Shown: one piece after another, positions 1 to 8,625 of the stretch | How positions within the stretch are numbered: position 1 is the stretch's first letter | Layout of the letters: the number at the start of each line of letters is the position of its first letter | NCBI RefSeq assembly: GCF_001580365.1 | Contig: NZ_CP014480.1 | Location: forward strand, 3,495,981 to 3,559,980 | DNA length: 64,000 nt | Source of the DNA: Kocuria turfanensis | Lineage (GTDB): Bacteria; Actinomycetota; Actinomycetes; Actinomycetales; Micrococcaceae | Direction: 5' to 3' | Notes under the pieces: model-generated | Databases searched by the model: none | The model's input: the letters and a program-made list of their open reading frames with translations, nothing else | What the model was told of the DNA's origin: nothing | Program-made: the position numbers and the translations under genes

Positions 1-129
1 CGGCCCGGTCGGATCCGCCCGGGACCATGGCCGTCAGGACCTCGCGCTCGGGAGGACTATCCTGAGCTCCTCGCAAATCCTTGGCGCTCTCGCGTGTCCC
101 ACGCCGCCCTCCTGCCGTGAAAGGCCTGC

Positions 130-1368
130 ATGCCCTCCGTGTCCGCCGCCCCGTCGCGCCGTCGTCGAGGGCTGCCCGCCTCTGTCGCCTTCTGGGTGCA
201 GGCGTCCGTGCTGGTGGTGCTCATGGCCGCCTCCAGCGCGCCGAGTCCGCTGTATCCGCTGTACCAGGAGCTGTGGGGCTTCCCGCCGGTGGTGATCACG
301 GTGGTCTTCGCCGCCTACGTCCTCGCCCTGCTCACCGCCCTGCTGACGGTGGGCTCGCTGTCCGACCACCTCGGGCGCCGCCCGGTGGTGCTCGCCTGCC
401 TGGGCCTGGAGATCGTCTCGATGCTGGTGTTCGCCCTGGCCGGCAGCGAGGCGGCGCTCGTGGCGGCGCGTCTGGTGCAGGGCGTGGCCACCGGCACCGC
501 GATGGGAGCGCTGGGCGCCTACCTCATCGAGCTGGAACCGCCCGCCCGTCCGGGGCTGGGCACCGTGCTCAACGGGGCAGGGCCCACGCTCGGCCTGGCC
601 GCCGGGGCGGTGGCCTCGAGCCTGATCGTCGCCGCGGCGCCCGGTGCGGTGCACTCGATCTACGTGGTGCTGCTGGTCCTGCTCGTGCTGCAGGTGGTGG
701 CCACGGCGCTGGGCCCGGAGACCGTCGCGCGGAGGCCCGGCGTCCTGGCCTCGCTGCGGCCGCGGGTCCAGTTCCCGCCGGCGGTGCGGCGCTCCGCGCT
801 GTGGGTGCTGCCGGCCGCGGCGGCCACCTGGTCCCTGGGCGGCCTGGTCCTGTCCCTGGGGCCCAGCGTGGTCCGCTCGATGACCGGGGCGGACTCCGTG
901 GTCCTCACCGGCCTGCTCGTGGCGGCACTGACCGGCACCGGCGGGCTGACCACGCTGCTGCTCGGATCGGTCCGGGCCTCCCGCGTCCTGGTCCTCGGCA
1001 TGAGCGCCCTGGTGGTGGGCATGGCCGCCACCGTGGCCGGACTGCTCACCGGGTCCGTGGGGCTGTACTTCGCCGCGACGGTGGTGGCGGGGGTCGGCTT
1101 CGGCGCCGGCTTCCTCGGCGTGCTGCGCACGCTGCTGCCCCAGGCCGCCCCGCGCGAGCGGGCGGGCCTGCTCTCGGCGATCTACGTGGTGAGCTACCTG
1201 GCCAACAGTATTCCGGCGGTCGCCGCCGGCGCGCTGGCGGGCCGGGTCGGCCTGGTGCCCACCGCGGTCGGCTACGCCGGGATGGTCCTGCTCCTGGCAC
1301 TGTTCGTGCTCGCCGGTCAGGCGGTCCGGGCGCGGCCGTCGGCGGGCCCGGATTCGGCGGGGTCCTAG
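130..1368 (+). CDS. MFS transporter, drug/sugar efflux type
   Basis: The 412-residue protein has about twelve hydrophobic segments, the size and pattern of a major facilitator superfamily exporter. The loop after the second helix reads SLSDHLGRRPVV, the classical MFS motif A (G/S-x-L-x-D-x-x-G-R-R). The fifth-helix region around residues 135-160 is rich in Gly and Pro (NGAGPTLGLAAGA), as in motif C of antiporters. The ATG at 130 is preceded by GTGAAAGG. A possible -10 (TATCCT) lies at 58-63 with no clear -35. The stop codon shares bases with the stop of the convergent VOC gene. The substrate cannot be read from sequence; the family call is firm. Confidence 0.85.
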   Translation: MPSVSAAPSRRRRGLPASVAFWVQASVLVVLMAASSAPSPLYPLYQELWGFPPVVITVVFAAYVLALLTALLTVGSLSDHLGRRPVVLACLGLEIVSMLVFALAGSEAALVAARLVQGVATGTAMGALGAYLIELEPPARPGLGTVLNGAGPTLGLAAGAVASSLIVAAAPGAVHSIYVVLLVLLVLQVVATALGPETVARRPGVLASLRPRVQFPPAVRRSALWVLPAAAATWSLGGLVLSLGPSVVRSMTGADSVVLTGLLVAALTGTGGLTTLLLGSVRASRVLVLGMSALVVGMAATVAGLLTGSVGLYFAATVVAGVGFGAGFLGVLRTLLPQAAPRERAGLLSAIYVVSYLANSIPAVAAGALAGRVGLVPTAVGYAGMVLLLALFVLAGQAVRARPSAGPDSAGS

Positions 1369-1778
1369 GCCACGAAGAGGCAGAACGGGTGCCCGGCGGG
1401 ATCGGCGAACACGTAGAGCGGTTCGTCGGGGTCGTCCGTGCGGTCGAGCAGCTGCTCGGCGCCCAGCTCCAGGGCGCGCTCCCGCTGGTGATCGAGCGCG
1501 TCCCGGTCCGGGACGGTCAGGTCCAGGTGCAGCTGCTGGGCCACTCCGGAGGCATCGGGCCACGTCACCCGCGGCAGTGCCGGGACGGCCTGGAAGGCCA
1601 GCTGCCGCGTCCCGTGCGCGTCGGTGAGCACCAGCCACTCGAGCTCGTCGGCGCCGTCTACCGGCGGCTCGTCCCCGGGCCGGTACTGCAGGCCCAGCAG
1701 CTGCCGGTAGAACTCGGCCAGCCCGCGGACGTCCGTCGTGTCCAGCACGGTGTTCTGCAGGTGCGGATAGTCGGCCAT
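1365..1778 (-). CDS. VOC family (glyoxalase/bleomycin resistance-like) protein
   Basis: This 137-residue protein has the beta-alpha-beta-beta-beta layout of vicinal oxygen chelate proteins: an N-terminal LDTTDVRGLAEFYRQLLG helix segment, a central LHLDLTVPDRDALDHQ strand-helix and a C-terminal VFADPAGHPFCLF. That ending is typical of the glyoxalase-like subgroup found singly in actinobacteria. I chose the ATG at 1778 because GGAAAGGACCCC precedes it and homology to the family begins there; an in-frame upstream extension looks non-coding. It converges on the MFS gene with overlapping stop codons, so the two transcripts collide. The substrate is unknown; antibiotic binding and small-molecule lyase or dioxygenase roles are equally possible. 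Confidence 0.8.
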   Translation of the reverse strand: MADYPHLQNTVLDTTDVRGLAEFYRQLLGLQYRPGDEPPVDGADELEWLVLTDAHGTRQLAFQAVPALPRVTWPDASGVAQQLHLDLTVPDRDALDHQRERALELGAEQLLDRTDDPDEPLYVFADPAGHPFCLFVA

Positions 1779-1960
1779 GAGGGGTCCTTTCCCGGTCCTG
1801 TCCCGTGGTGCTCCTGCCTCACCGTAGCCAGGGGCGGTGTAGTACGGAAGGCACGGGAAGCTGGCAGGTGGGGGACACGCCCCTGTTACGCGGCTCACGG
1901 AGGCTGGAGGAGGGCGGCTGACCGGCCGGTCCACGCAGCGTCCCGGAAGGACCCCGCACG

Positions 1961-2326
1961 ATGACCGTGACCCTCAGCATCCTCACTGCCGAGACGCCCG
2001 CCGGGGCGGTGGAGTGGGCCCGATTGTTCTCCTACCAGCTGCCGGCCGGTCACGACCCCGGCCTGCCGGTGGTGCTGGAGTCCCTGACCGAGGGCCGGCG
2101 CCGGCCCGGGCACACCTACCGGTGGACGGACTACCAGGTGCCGGTGGAGCTGGTACCGGTCTGCCTGCTGGACACCGAGCACGAGGCGGAGCTCGACCAC
2201 GGGTGGATCACCGGGTTCCACGGCGTGGACCTGCTGCCCGTGGTCGCCGAGTACGCCGCGGCCCGGGCCGAGCTGCTCGAGCCCGGTTCGTGCGAGCCCG
2301 GCACGCCCCTGTTCCCCGCCGCTTGA
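1961..2326 (+). CDS. Hypothetical protein, 121 aa
   Basis: I do not recognise this protein. It is small, acidic and soluble, with no signal peptide or membrane segment. It begins MTVTLSILTAETPAG and contains aromatic/acidic stretches such as HTYRWTDYQVPVELVPV and LDHGWITGFHGVDLLPV, suggesting a compact alpha/beta domain. The ATG at 1961 is well placed after GGAAGGACC. Third-position G+C bias fits a real gene on this strand. It lies between the VOC gene and another unknown gene and shares the MTVT start with that gene, which may be chance. No function is proposed. Confidence 0.6.
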   Translation: MTVTLSILTAETPAGAVEWARLFSYQLPAGHDPGLPVVLESLTEGRRRPGHTYRWTDYQVPVELVPVCLLDTEHEAELDHGWITGFHGVDLLPVVAEYAAARAELLEPGSCEPGTPLFPAA

Positions 2327-2488
2327 ACGATGCGCCGCCGGATGTGGGGCCGACCGCTGCGTCGCTCCCCGAGCCGACGAGGGCGCATCGAACAGCGAGA
2401 CGGGGTCGCCGAAGGTGCAGGAGCGGCCGTACTCGCTCGAATGATCGGGCGGTACTCGTGCCGCGCGCCGTCCTCCCGGGGGAACGCC

Positions 2489-2494
2489 TAAGCT
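2489..2494 (+). promoter_or_regulatory. -10 element of a probable leaderless promoter
   Basis: TAAGCT ends seven bases before the ATG at 2502. A transcript starting at the usual distance would begin at or next to the start codon, and no Shine-Dalgarno sequence is present. No convincing -35 is seen, as is common in actinobacteria. Confidence 0.45.
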
Positions 2495-2501
2495 CCGCCT
2501 C

Positions 2502-3527
2502 ATGACCGTCACGAGCGAGCAGCTGCTGGTCGGCCCGCGCGGGCGGCGCCTGTGCTGGGAACTGACCGTGCCCGCGGACCAGGACACCCCCGGCTGGGCC
2601 TGGCAGCTGCAGGAGCGCCCAACCCCGGCGCGGCTCCGCGCCGCGAGCCAGGAGCTCGCCCGGGTGGACGCGCCGGCGCTCGCCGCCGACGCCCGGGCCG
2701 TGCTGCGCGCCCTGGTCCAGGCCGTCGACGCCGCCCGGTACTGGCAGCCGCCCGACGAGATCGACCGGGCCCTGGCCGGCCCCGAGCTCCAGGCCGCCCT
2801 CGCGCCCGTCGCGCAGGCCCTGAGCGCGTCCCCGTCACTGGGCTGGTGGTCCCGGCCGGTCGCCCGGCTGCAGCAGCGCTGGGTGCAGTTCACCGGCATG
2901 TCCCGGGACGGCCCGCCGCTGTGGCGCGGAGCGGCCGGCGAACTCGCGCGGTGGCGCGCCGCCGCCCTGGACATGGAGGCCCAGTGCCGCGCGGCCACGA
3001 GTTCCCGGCAGCCGCCGGACAGCGGAGAGTGGTGGTCGACCCCCAGCGTCTCGGCGCTGCTGTCCACCACCGGACCCGCCCCGGGTCTGGAGGCGCTGGG
3101 CCTGGTGGCGGTGGAGGACAGCTTCGGTCCGGAGCCGGCCCGCATCTGGCCGGTCGCCGTGGACAGCCGGGCGCGGGTGTACGAGATCACCGGCCCGGAG
3201 GACTGGGTGCGTCTGGTCTCCGCCTACCCGCTGGAGCTCACCGCGTCCAAGGGCCTGGACTGGCCGACCATCACTGGGGTGACCGGCCGGTGGTTCCTCC
3301 CGGACTGGCCGGCGGTGGCCGCGGACTACGACGGGGTACACCTGAGCGTGGCCGGCTACCTCGCCACCAACGGCCGGGCGCTGCCGGTCCCCGGAGGCCA
3401 AACCGTGCTGGCCGGCTGGGACCCCGACGCCACGTGGTGGCTCACCGACGTCCTGCACCACCACGGGGAACCCCGGCTCTGGACGCCGGACGCCGAGGAC
3501 GTGCTCGCCTGGACCGTACAGGCCTGA
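2502..3527 (+). CDS. Hypothetical protein, 341 aa
   Basis: I do not recognise this protein. It is soluble, rich in tryptophan and proline, and has no signal peptide. The first half is largely helical (AALAPVAQALSASPSLGWW, ELARWRAAALDMEAQCRAA). The second half looks like alpha/beta with repeated aromatic motifs (WFLPDWPAVAADYDGVHLS, GWDPDATWWLTDVLHHHG), so it may have two domains. The start follows directly on a TAAGCT -10 element, suggesting a leaderless mRNA. It converges on the sugar transferase gene 10 bases away, so it is probably not part of the polysaccharide group. Codon bias supports it strongly over the antisense frames. Confidence 0.65.
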   Translation: MTVTSEQLLVGPRGRRLCWELTVPADQDTPGWAWQLQERPTPARLRAASQELARVDAPALAADARAVLRALVQAVDAARYWQPPDEIDRALAGPELQAALAPVAQALSASPSLGWWSRPVARLQQRWVQFTGMSRDGPPLWRGAAGELARWRAAALDMEAQCRAATSSRQPPDSGEWWSTPSVSALLSTTGPAPGLEALGLVAVEDSFGPEPARIWPVAVDSRARVYEITGPEDWVRLVSAYPLELTASKGLDWPTITGVTGRWFLPDWPAVAADYDGVHLSVAGYLATNGRALPVPGGQTVLAGWDPDATWWLTDVLHHHGEPRLWTPDAEDVLAWTVQA

Positions 3528-3537
3528 CACCGTCCGG

Positions 3538-4998
3538 CTAGTGGGCGCCCTCCTTGGCGAGCACGGTCTTGACGGTGCGCAGCAGGATCACGAAGTCCTG
3601 GACCGGGGACCAGTTCTCCACGTAGTAGAGGTCCAGGCGCACGGCCTGCTCCCACTCCAGGTCGTCGCGCCCGGAGACCTGCCACAGCCCGGTGATGCCC
3701 GGCTTGACCCGCAGCCGGCGGTGGACGTAGTCCTCGTACTGGGCGACCTCGCTCGGCAGCGGCGGCCGGGGGCCGACCAGCGACATCTCCCCGCGCAGCA
3801 CGTTGAGGAACTGGGGCAGCTCGTCGAGGCTGTACTGGCGCATCCACCGCCCCGGTCCGGTCACCCGGGGGTCGTTCTCCATGAAGAACAGCACCCCGCC
3901 CTTGGCGTCGTTGGCGGCCATCAGCTCGGCCTTGCGCTCCTCGGCGTCGGCGTACATGGAGCGGAACTTCAGCATCTTGAACGTGGTGCCGTCCCGGCCG
4001 GTGCGCTCCTGGGCGAAGAGCACGGGCCCGCCGTCGTGGTTCTTGACGATCGCGGCCAGCACGAGCAGCACGGGGGAGAGGAGCACCAGCGCGGCGGCGG
4101 CCCCCACCACGTCCACCAGGCGCTTGAGCATCCGCCGGGACCGGCTCAGCCGCGGCGTGGAGACGTGGATCAGCGGCAGGCCCGCCAGCTGCTGGGTGTG
4201 GATGCGCGGCCCGGCGATGTCGGTGAGCCCGGTGTCCAGCACCAGGCGGATGTGCGCGTCGGCCAGGTGCCAGGACAGGTGCCGCACCTCCTCCGAGCTC
4301 AGCGGCGCGGAGGCGGCCAGCACCAGGGTCTCGATCCGGTGCTCCCGGCACGCGGCCACGATTCCCTCCACCGAGGGGCGCTCGCCGGCCGCCAGCATGT
4401 TCTGCGGCATCCGCACCCGGGCCAGGTGCCGGGGCAGGGCCGTGCCCGACGACGGGGCGTAGACCGCCACCGGGTCCAGGCCCGCGGCCGGGTGCTCCTG
4501 CAGCGTCTTGAGCATCTCCACGACCCCGGGCACGCGGCCCACCACGAGGGTGCGGGCCATCGCCTGCCCGGACAGCCGCCGGCGCGTCAGCCCCCTCCGG
4601 ACCAGGCCGCGCCCGGCCAGCAGGAGCAGGATGCCCAGCGGCAGGGCCAGCACCACGTAGCTGCGGGCCATCGGCACGTTGAACACGTAGGAGAGGATGG
4701 CCATGGCCCCGAAGAGCACCAGGGTGGCGGTGACGACCTGCCGGTTCTCGTCGACCGGGTAGCCGATCAGCCGGACGTCGCGGGCGCCGCGCAGCTCCAG
4801 CCAGGCCCACCACGCGACACCGAGCGCGGCACCCACCAGCCAGTACGGCACGGTGAGCCCGCCGAGGAGCAGCTGCTCCTGCTCGAGGCCGAAGCGCACC
4901 AGCTGCGTCAGCAGGAGCGTGGCGGCCAGGGCGGCCGCGTCCACCTGGCGCAGGTTCCGGATGTGCGTGTCCCGCCAGGCGGCCGGCCGCACGGTCAT
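3538..4998 (-). CDS. Exopolysaccharide polyprenyl glycosylphosphotransferase
   Basis: A 486-residue membrane enzyme that should transfer a sugar-1-phosphate to undecaprenyl phosphate, the first step of building a lipid-linked repeat unit. The N-terminal third has four to five hydrophobic helices, followed by a soluble nucleotide-binding-like region (ARTLVVGRVPGVVEML). The C-terminal catalytic domain starts at KRLVDVVGAAAALVLLSP. It shows the family signatures: FAQERTGRDGTTFKMLKFRS, the SLDELPQFLNVLRGEMSLVG block followed by PRPP, and RLRVKPGITGLWQVSGR. I use the ATG at 4998; a GTG at 5013 with GGGGAGTGAG upstream is an alternative. It diverges from a WecG/TagA-type transferase across a shared promoter region, so the two probably make the start of one glycan. 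Which sugar is moved is not readable. Confidence 0.9.
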   Translation of the reverse strand: MTVRPAAWRDTHIRNLRQVDAAALAATLLLTQLVRFGLEQEQLLLGGLTVPYWLVGAALGVAWWAWLELRGARDVRLIGYPVDENRQVVTATLVLFGAMAILSYVFNVPMARSYVVLALPLGILLLLAGRGLVRRGLTRRRLSGQAMARTLVVGRVPGVVEMLKTLQEHPAAGLDPVAVYAPSSGTALPRHLARVRMPQNMLAAGERPSVEGIVAACREHRIETLVLAASAPLSSEEVRHLSWHLADAHIRLVLDTGLTDIAGPRIHTQQLAGLPLIHVSTPRLSRSRRMLKRLVDVVGAAAALVLLSPVLLVLAAIVKNHDGGPVLFAQERTGRDGTTFKMLKFRSMYADAEERKAELMAANDAKGGVLFFMENDPRVTGPGRWMRQYSLDELPQFLNVLRGEMSLVGPRPPLPSEVAQYEDYVHRRLRVKPGITGLWQVSGRDDLEWEQAVRLDLYYVENWSPVQDFVILLRTVKTVLAKEGAH

Positions 4999-5093
4999 GT
5001 TCCTCTTGAGCACGAAAGACTCACTCCCCCCGAGTGTGCGGGGGTCGGAACTCTCCCCTGCGCCCCCCGGCGCGGTCCCGACCCCGTCCCCGA

Positions 5094-5190
5094 GTTTACA
5101 AGCGCACATTCATGCAAACAGTCCCTTAACTGGGGACACCGTCCCGCAGCTCCAGGGGTGCGGTAAGCCGTAGGCTTTGCGCATGTAAAC
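5094..5190. promoter_or_regulatory. Divergent promoter region with 13-bp inverted repeat
   Basis: GTTTACAAGCGCA (5094-5106) and TGCGCATGTAAAC (5178-5190) form an inverted repeat with one mismatch, about 70 bp apart. Read outward in each direction, both halves give GCGCnTGTAAAC, so each could be an extended -10 (TGTAAAC) or the two sites of one regulator serving both divergent glycan genes. No matching -35 is evident. Confidence 0.4.
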
Positions 5191-5383
5191 GCACGTGCAC
5201 GACTGCGGACCCACGGGCTCGGGACTGCGGGACGTGCACTCCAGGGGGCGCCGGTGCGCCGGCGGGATCCGGGGGGATCCCGCCGCATCACGGCCGGTGC
5301 TCCCTGTCGACAGCCGCCGGCCCGGTCACCGGGCCCGGCGTGAGAGCGAGGCGCCGCACCGGCGTCGCACAGGGGGAGCACGC

Positions 5384-6184
5384 ATGTTGAAGCACCAGTC
5401 CCGCGCCGAGAGCACGGGCCCGATCGAAATCCCGGTCAGTGGAGTCAAGGTCACGCCCATGGACGCCGACGAGCTGCACCGGTGGATCTCGGCGACCTGG
5501 CAGGAGGGCCGCAAGGCCGCCGTCCTGGCCCACAACCTGCACAGTCTCTACACCTGGGAGGTCAACGCCACGTTCCGCGCCTTCTACGAGCAGGCCGACG
5601 TGGTCCTCACGGACGGCTTCCCGGTCCTGAAGCTGGCGAAGTGGCGCTCCGGCCGGCCGCTCAGCGCCAAGCGGCACCGGCTCGGCACCCTGGACTGGCT
5701 GCCCGGTCTGATGGGTCGCACCCCGGTGCGGCGCGTCGCCGTCGTCGGAGCCACTCCTGCGGGCAACGCGCGCACGGTGCAGCTGCTGCGTGCGGGGGCC
5801 GGCTCCGGCGAGGTCCGGGGCTGGGCGGGCGAGGGCTGGCACCCCATGCTGGAGAAGCGCATCGTGCAGGAGCTCCAGGAGTACCGGCCGGACTTCGTGA
5901 TCGTGGGCCTGGGCATGCCGCTGCAGGAGGAGTTCCTGAGCCGGCGCTGGGCGGAGCTGCCCCCGGCGATCTACGCGGCCGTGGGCGGCGGGATCGACGA
6001 GTACGCCGGCATCCAGAAGCCGCCGCCGCGCTGGCTCGGGCCGCTGGGCCTGGAGTGGGCCTACCGGCTGGTGACGCAGCCGCGGCGGCTGGGACACCGC
6101 TACGTCGTCGAGCCGTGGCTGCTCGCCTATCTCCTGGCGGCCAAGGTCGCCCGGCGAGGGGCGGGCACGCCGGTCGGTGCGTGA
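5384..6184 (+). CDS. WecB/TagA/CpsF family glycosyltransferase (GT26)
   Basis: The 266-residue protein is a full-length GT26 enzyme, which adds the second sugar (ManNAc, ManNAcA or glucose-type residues in known members) to an undecaprenyl-diphosphate-linked sugar at the inner membrane face. Visible signatures are the early VKVTPMDADELHRW segment, VLTDGFPVLKLAKW (equivalent of the PDG motif with catalytic Asp), VAVVGATPAGNA, and DFVIVGLGMPLQEEFL near the C-terminus. The ATG at 5384 follows AGGGGGAG at good spacing; a longer in-frame extension to 5195 is GC-rich leader. Its partner is the divergent phosphotransferase, which would supply its acceptor. The donor sugar cannot be told. Confidence 0.88.
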   Translation: MLKHQSRAESTGPIEIPVSGVKVTPMDADELHRWISATWQEGRKAAVLAHNLHSLYTWEVNATFRAFYEQADVVLTDGFPVLKLAKWRSGRPLSAKRHRLGTLDWLPGLMGRTPVRRVAVVGATPAGNARTVQLLRAGAGSGEVRGWAGEGWHPMLEKRIVQELQEYRPDFVIVGLGMPLQEEFLSRRWAELPPAIYAAVGGGIDEYAGIQKPPPRWLGPLGLEWAYRLVTQPRRLGHRYVVEPWLLAYLLAAKVARRGAGTPVGA

Positions 6185-6235
6185 GGCCCCCGGCGGCGCG
6201 GGCGGTCCATCCGGGGCCGCGTGCTACCCTGGTGC

Positions 6236-6410
6236 GGTTGCCAAGGCGAGGGGACCCCTGTGTCCCGTGATCGACGACGGCTGGTTGAACGTTCCCGCCC
6301 CGCGCGGTGGCGGCGTCCGGAAGGACGTCCCGCCCAGGACGCTGGGGGAGGGTCTGCGGCCGGTATCGCCTGGCCGAAATGACCACAGACCCGATTCCGA
6401 GGAGTTCCCC
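6236..6410 (+). promoter_or_regulatory. Structured 5' leader of rplY
   Basis: Two hairpins lie in this leader: GGGAC-CCCTGT-GTCCC (6251-6266), and a 7-bp stem GGCGTCC/GGACGTC closed by a GGAA tetraloop (6312-6329), extendable by three pairs across a small bulge. A ribosomal-protein gene with such a leader could be autoregulated, but I recognise no named motif. The coding start is fixed by GGAGTTCCCC before the ATG at 6411. Confidence 0.35.
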
Positions 6411-7046
6411 ATGGCCGACACCATCCGCATCCCCGCCGAGACCCGCAGCGACTTCGGCAAGGGCTACGCCCGCCGCATCCGCACCAAGGACCAGATCCCC
6501 GCGGTCGTCTACGGCCACGGCGCCGAGCCCAAGCACGTGATCATCCCCGGCCACGAGACCATGCTGGCCGTGCGCAACCGCAACGCCGTGCTCGAGCTCC
6601 AGCTCGACGGCAGCACCGAGCTCGTGATGGTCAAGGACGTCCAGCGTCACGCCACCCGCCCGGAGATCCTGCACATCGACCTGCTCGCCGTGCGCCGCGG
6701 CGAGAAGGTCGAGGTCGAGATCCCCGTGCACGTGATCGGCGAGGTCGAGGTCGGCGCCGTGCACAACGTCGAGGAGAACACCCTCACCGTCGAGGCCGAC
6801 GCCCTGAACACGCCCGAGCACGTGACCATCAACCTCGACGGCCACGGCGTGGGCGACCACGTCTACGCCGCCGACGTCCGCCTGCCCGAGGGCGTGACCA
6901 TGGTCTCCGACCCCGAGCTGCTCGTGGTCAACGTCTCCGCCCCGCAGGCCGAGGACCTGGGCGAGACCCCGGAGGAGGGTGCCGAGGCCGCCGACGAGGC
7001 CGCCGAGGCCCCCGAGGGCGACGTCGTCCCCGAGAACGAGGCCTGA
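6411..7046 (+). CDS. rplY: 50S ribosomal protein L25/general stress protein Ctc
   Basis: The 211-residue product is the long (TL5/Ctc) form of L25, which binds 5S rRNA. The N-terminal L25 domain is clear: [24 protein letters not shown], then [11 protein letters not shown] and [21 protein letters not shown]. The C-terminal TL5-type beta domain (about residues 100-185: [30 protein letters not shown]) is followed by an acidic Glu/Ala/Asp tail. The start is the ATG at 6411. A strong terminator follows, then pth. The ctc-pth order is the same as ctc-spoVC in Bacillus. Longer in-frame starts upstream fall in a structured leader and are rejected. Confidence 0.95.
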   Translation: MADTIRIPAETRSDFGKGYARRIRTKDQIPAVVYGHGAEPKHVIIPGHETMLAVRNRNAVLELQLDGSTELVMVKDVQRHATRPEILHIDLLAVRRGEKVEVEIPVHVIGEVEVGAVHNVEENTLTVEADALNTPEHVTINLDGHGVGDHVYAADVRLPEGVTMVSDPELLVVNVSAPQAEDLGETPEEGAEAADEAAEAPEGDVVPENEA

Positions 7047-7079
7047 GCTCCACTGCTCGACCGATCCTCGTGATCCCGC

Positions 7080-7113
7080 AAGTGCGGGGCGGCCTGCCGG
7101 CCGCCCCGCACTT
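7080..7113 (+). terminator. Terminator between rplY and pth
   Basis: A perfect 15-bp inverted repeat (AAGTGCGGGGCGGCC at 7080-7094 and its complement at 7099-7113) with a TGCC loop, 34 bases after the rplY stop. There is no long T-run, usual for this G+C content. Confidence 0.8.
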
Positions 7114-7164
7114 CGCATGACCGCACCGTTCCGACTTCCCGACCCCAATTTTCTGGAGGCACCG

Positions 7165-7743
7165 ATGTCCGACGCATGGCTGGTGGTGGGCCTGGGCAAC
7201 CCCGGCCCCGAGTACGCCCGCACGCGGCACAACGTGGGACAGATGGTCCTCGACGAGCTGGCCTCCCGGCTCGGCGGCGGCTTCAAGGCGCACAAGGCCC
7301 GCGCCCAGGTGCTCGAGACGCGGCTGCGCCCCGGCGGGCCGCGGCTGGTCCTGGCCAAGCCGATGACCTACATGAACACCTCCGGCGGGCCCGTGGCCGG
7401 GCTGGCGAAGTTCTACGACATCGCCCCCGAGAGGATCGTCGCCGTGCACGACGAGATCGACATCCCCTTCGCCGCGCTCAAGCTCAAGATCGGCGGGGGA
7501 GAGGGCGGGCACAACGGCCTGCGGGACATGTCCAAGGCCCTGTCCACGAAGGACTACCACCGGGTGCGCGTGGGTGTGGGCCGGCCGCCCGGCCGGATGG
7601 ACGCCGCCTCCTACGTGCTCAAGCCCTTCTCCTCCACCGAGGCCAAGGAGCTGCCCTTCCTGCTCGACGACGCCGCCGACGCGGTCGAGCACCTCCTCGA
7701 CCACGGGCTGCTCGAGGCGCAGCAGAAGTTCCACGCGCGGTGA
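7165..7743 (+). CDS. pth: Peptidyl-tRNA hydrolase
   Basis: This 192-residue cytoplasmic enzyme releases tRNA from peptidyl-tRNA that has dropped off ribosomes. It shows the whole Pth signature set: [19 protein letters not shown] near the N-terminus with the catalytic His in [38 protein letters not shown] with the conserved Asp, and [12 protein letters not shown] followed by [11 protein letters not shown]. Length matches the family. The ATG at 7165 has CTGGAGGC upstream. The stop overlaps the GTG of the next gene (GTGA), so that gene is probably translationally coupled. Confidence 0.97.
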   Translation: MSDAWLVVGLGNPGPEYARTRHNVGQMVLDELASRLGGGFKAHKARAQVLETRLRPGGPRLVLAKPMTYMNTSGGPVAGLAKFYDIAPERIVAVHDEIDIPFAALKLKIGGGEGGHNGLRDMSKALSTKDYHRVRVGVGRPPGRMDAASYVLKPFSSTEAKELPFLLDDAADAVEHLLDHGLLEAQQKFHAR

Positions 7744-8447
7744 CGCCCGCCCGCGAGCCGTGGCCGCGGGAACCCGCTGAGTCCTGGCCCGTGCGCGTCG
7801 CGGCCGTGGCCATGGTGGTCGACGCGCTGCTCCTGATCGCCCACGTCCTGCACCGCAGCGCCTCCGTGCTCGACCCGGACGGCAGCTGGTTCTTCCCCTT
7901 CCGCCGCGCCGCGCTGTGGAACGGCGGCCAGGACGGCTCCCTCGTCGAGTTCTTCGGGCTCCTGCAGCTCGGGGCCGCGGCCGTCCTGCTCCTGAGGGCA
8001 GGTCTGCGCGGCCCGGCGCGCCGCGTGCTCGCCGCGTGGGGCGGCATCCTCCTGCTCCTGCTCGCCGACGACCAGTTCCGGATCCACGAGCGGGTGGGCG
8101 CCCGCCTCGCCCTGGACCGGCTGGTGCCCTCGCTGGGCGCGACCACGGCCCAGGAGCTCGGCGGTCTGCTCTTCTGGGCCGTGTCCGGACTCCTGCTGGT
8201 GGACGGGCTCATCCGTCTGCACCGCCGGAGCGCGCCGGCCGCACAGTCCGCTTCCTGGAGGCTGCTGGTCACCGTGGTGCCGTTCGTGCTCGTCGCCGTG
8301 GGCTACGTGCTGCTGGGTGTCGCCAGGCCCGGTCTGGTCGTCGGCCCCGAGGGCGAGGCGGTCGCGCTGGTGCGGATCGCCGTGAAGCTGCTGACCATGA
8401 CGCTGCTGCTCGTCCAGGCCCTGCGTCTCACGGCCTCCCGCCCGTAG
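7740..8447 (+). CDS. Six-helix membrane protein of unknown function
   Basis: The product (235 residues) begins at a GTG whose last bases overlap the pth stop codon, indicating coupling. It has six predicted membrane helices: near the N-terminus ([18 protein letters not shown]), [71 protein letters not shown] and a final [19 protein letters not shown]. Short charged loops include [12 protein letters not shown] after helix 3. I do not recognise the family. It is the last gene before the polysaccharide island; in an ancestral arrangement mfd would probably have followed here. Confidence 0.6.
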   Translation: MTPAREPWPREPAESWPVRVAAVAMVVDALLLIAHVLHRSASVLDPDGSWFFPFRRAALWNGGQDGSLVEFFGLLQLGAAAVLLLRAGLRGPARRVLAAWGGILLLLLADDQFRIHERVGARLALDRLVPSLGATTAQELGGLLFWAVSGLLLVDGLIRLHRRSAPAAQSASWRLLVTVVPFVLVAVGYVLLGVARPGLVVGPEGEAVALVRIAVKLLTMTLLLVQALRLTASRP

Positions 8448-8625
8448 CCGGGCCGCGCCGGACGTCCTCCCGTGCCGGCGACGACGCATAACGTATGGCG
8501 CTGGCTCACGTTCCCGGAAGTGAAGTAGCATTCGCACAGGCCATTGTGGCCGTTTCATGATCCTGGGCGCGGGGGCATCCTGTGCACGCCCGGGTCTTGT
8601 CGTCAAGGGAATCGGGGGATTCCGG

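Noticed and set aside
6230..6300. Possible tRNA before rplY
   Set aside because: No cloverleaf, T-psi-C arm (GTTCGA) or CCA-proximal stem could be drawn; only simple hairpins are present.
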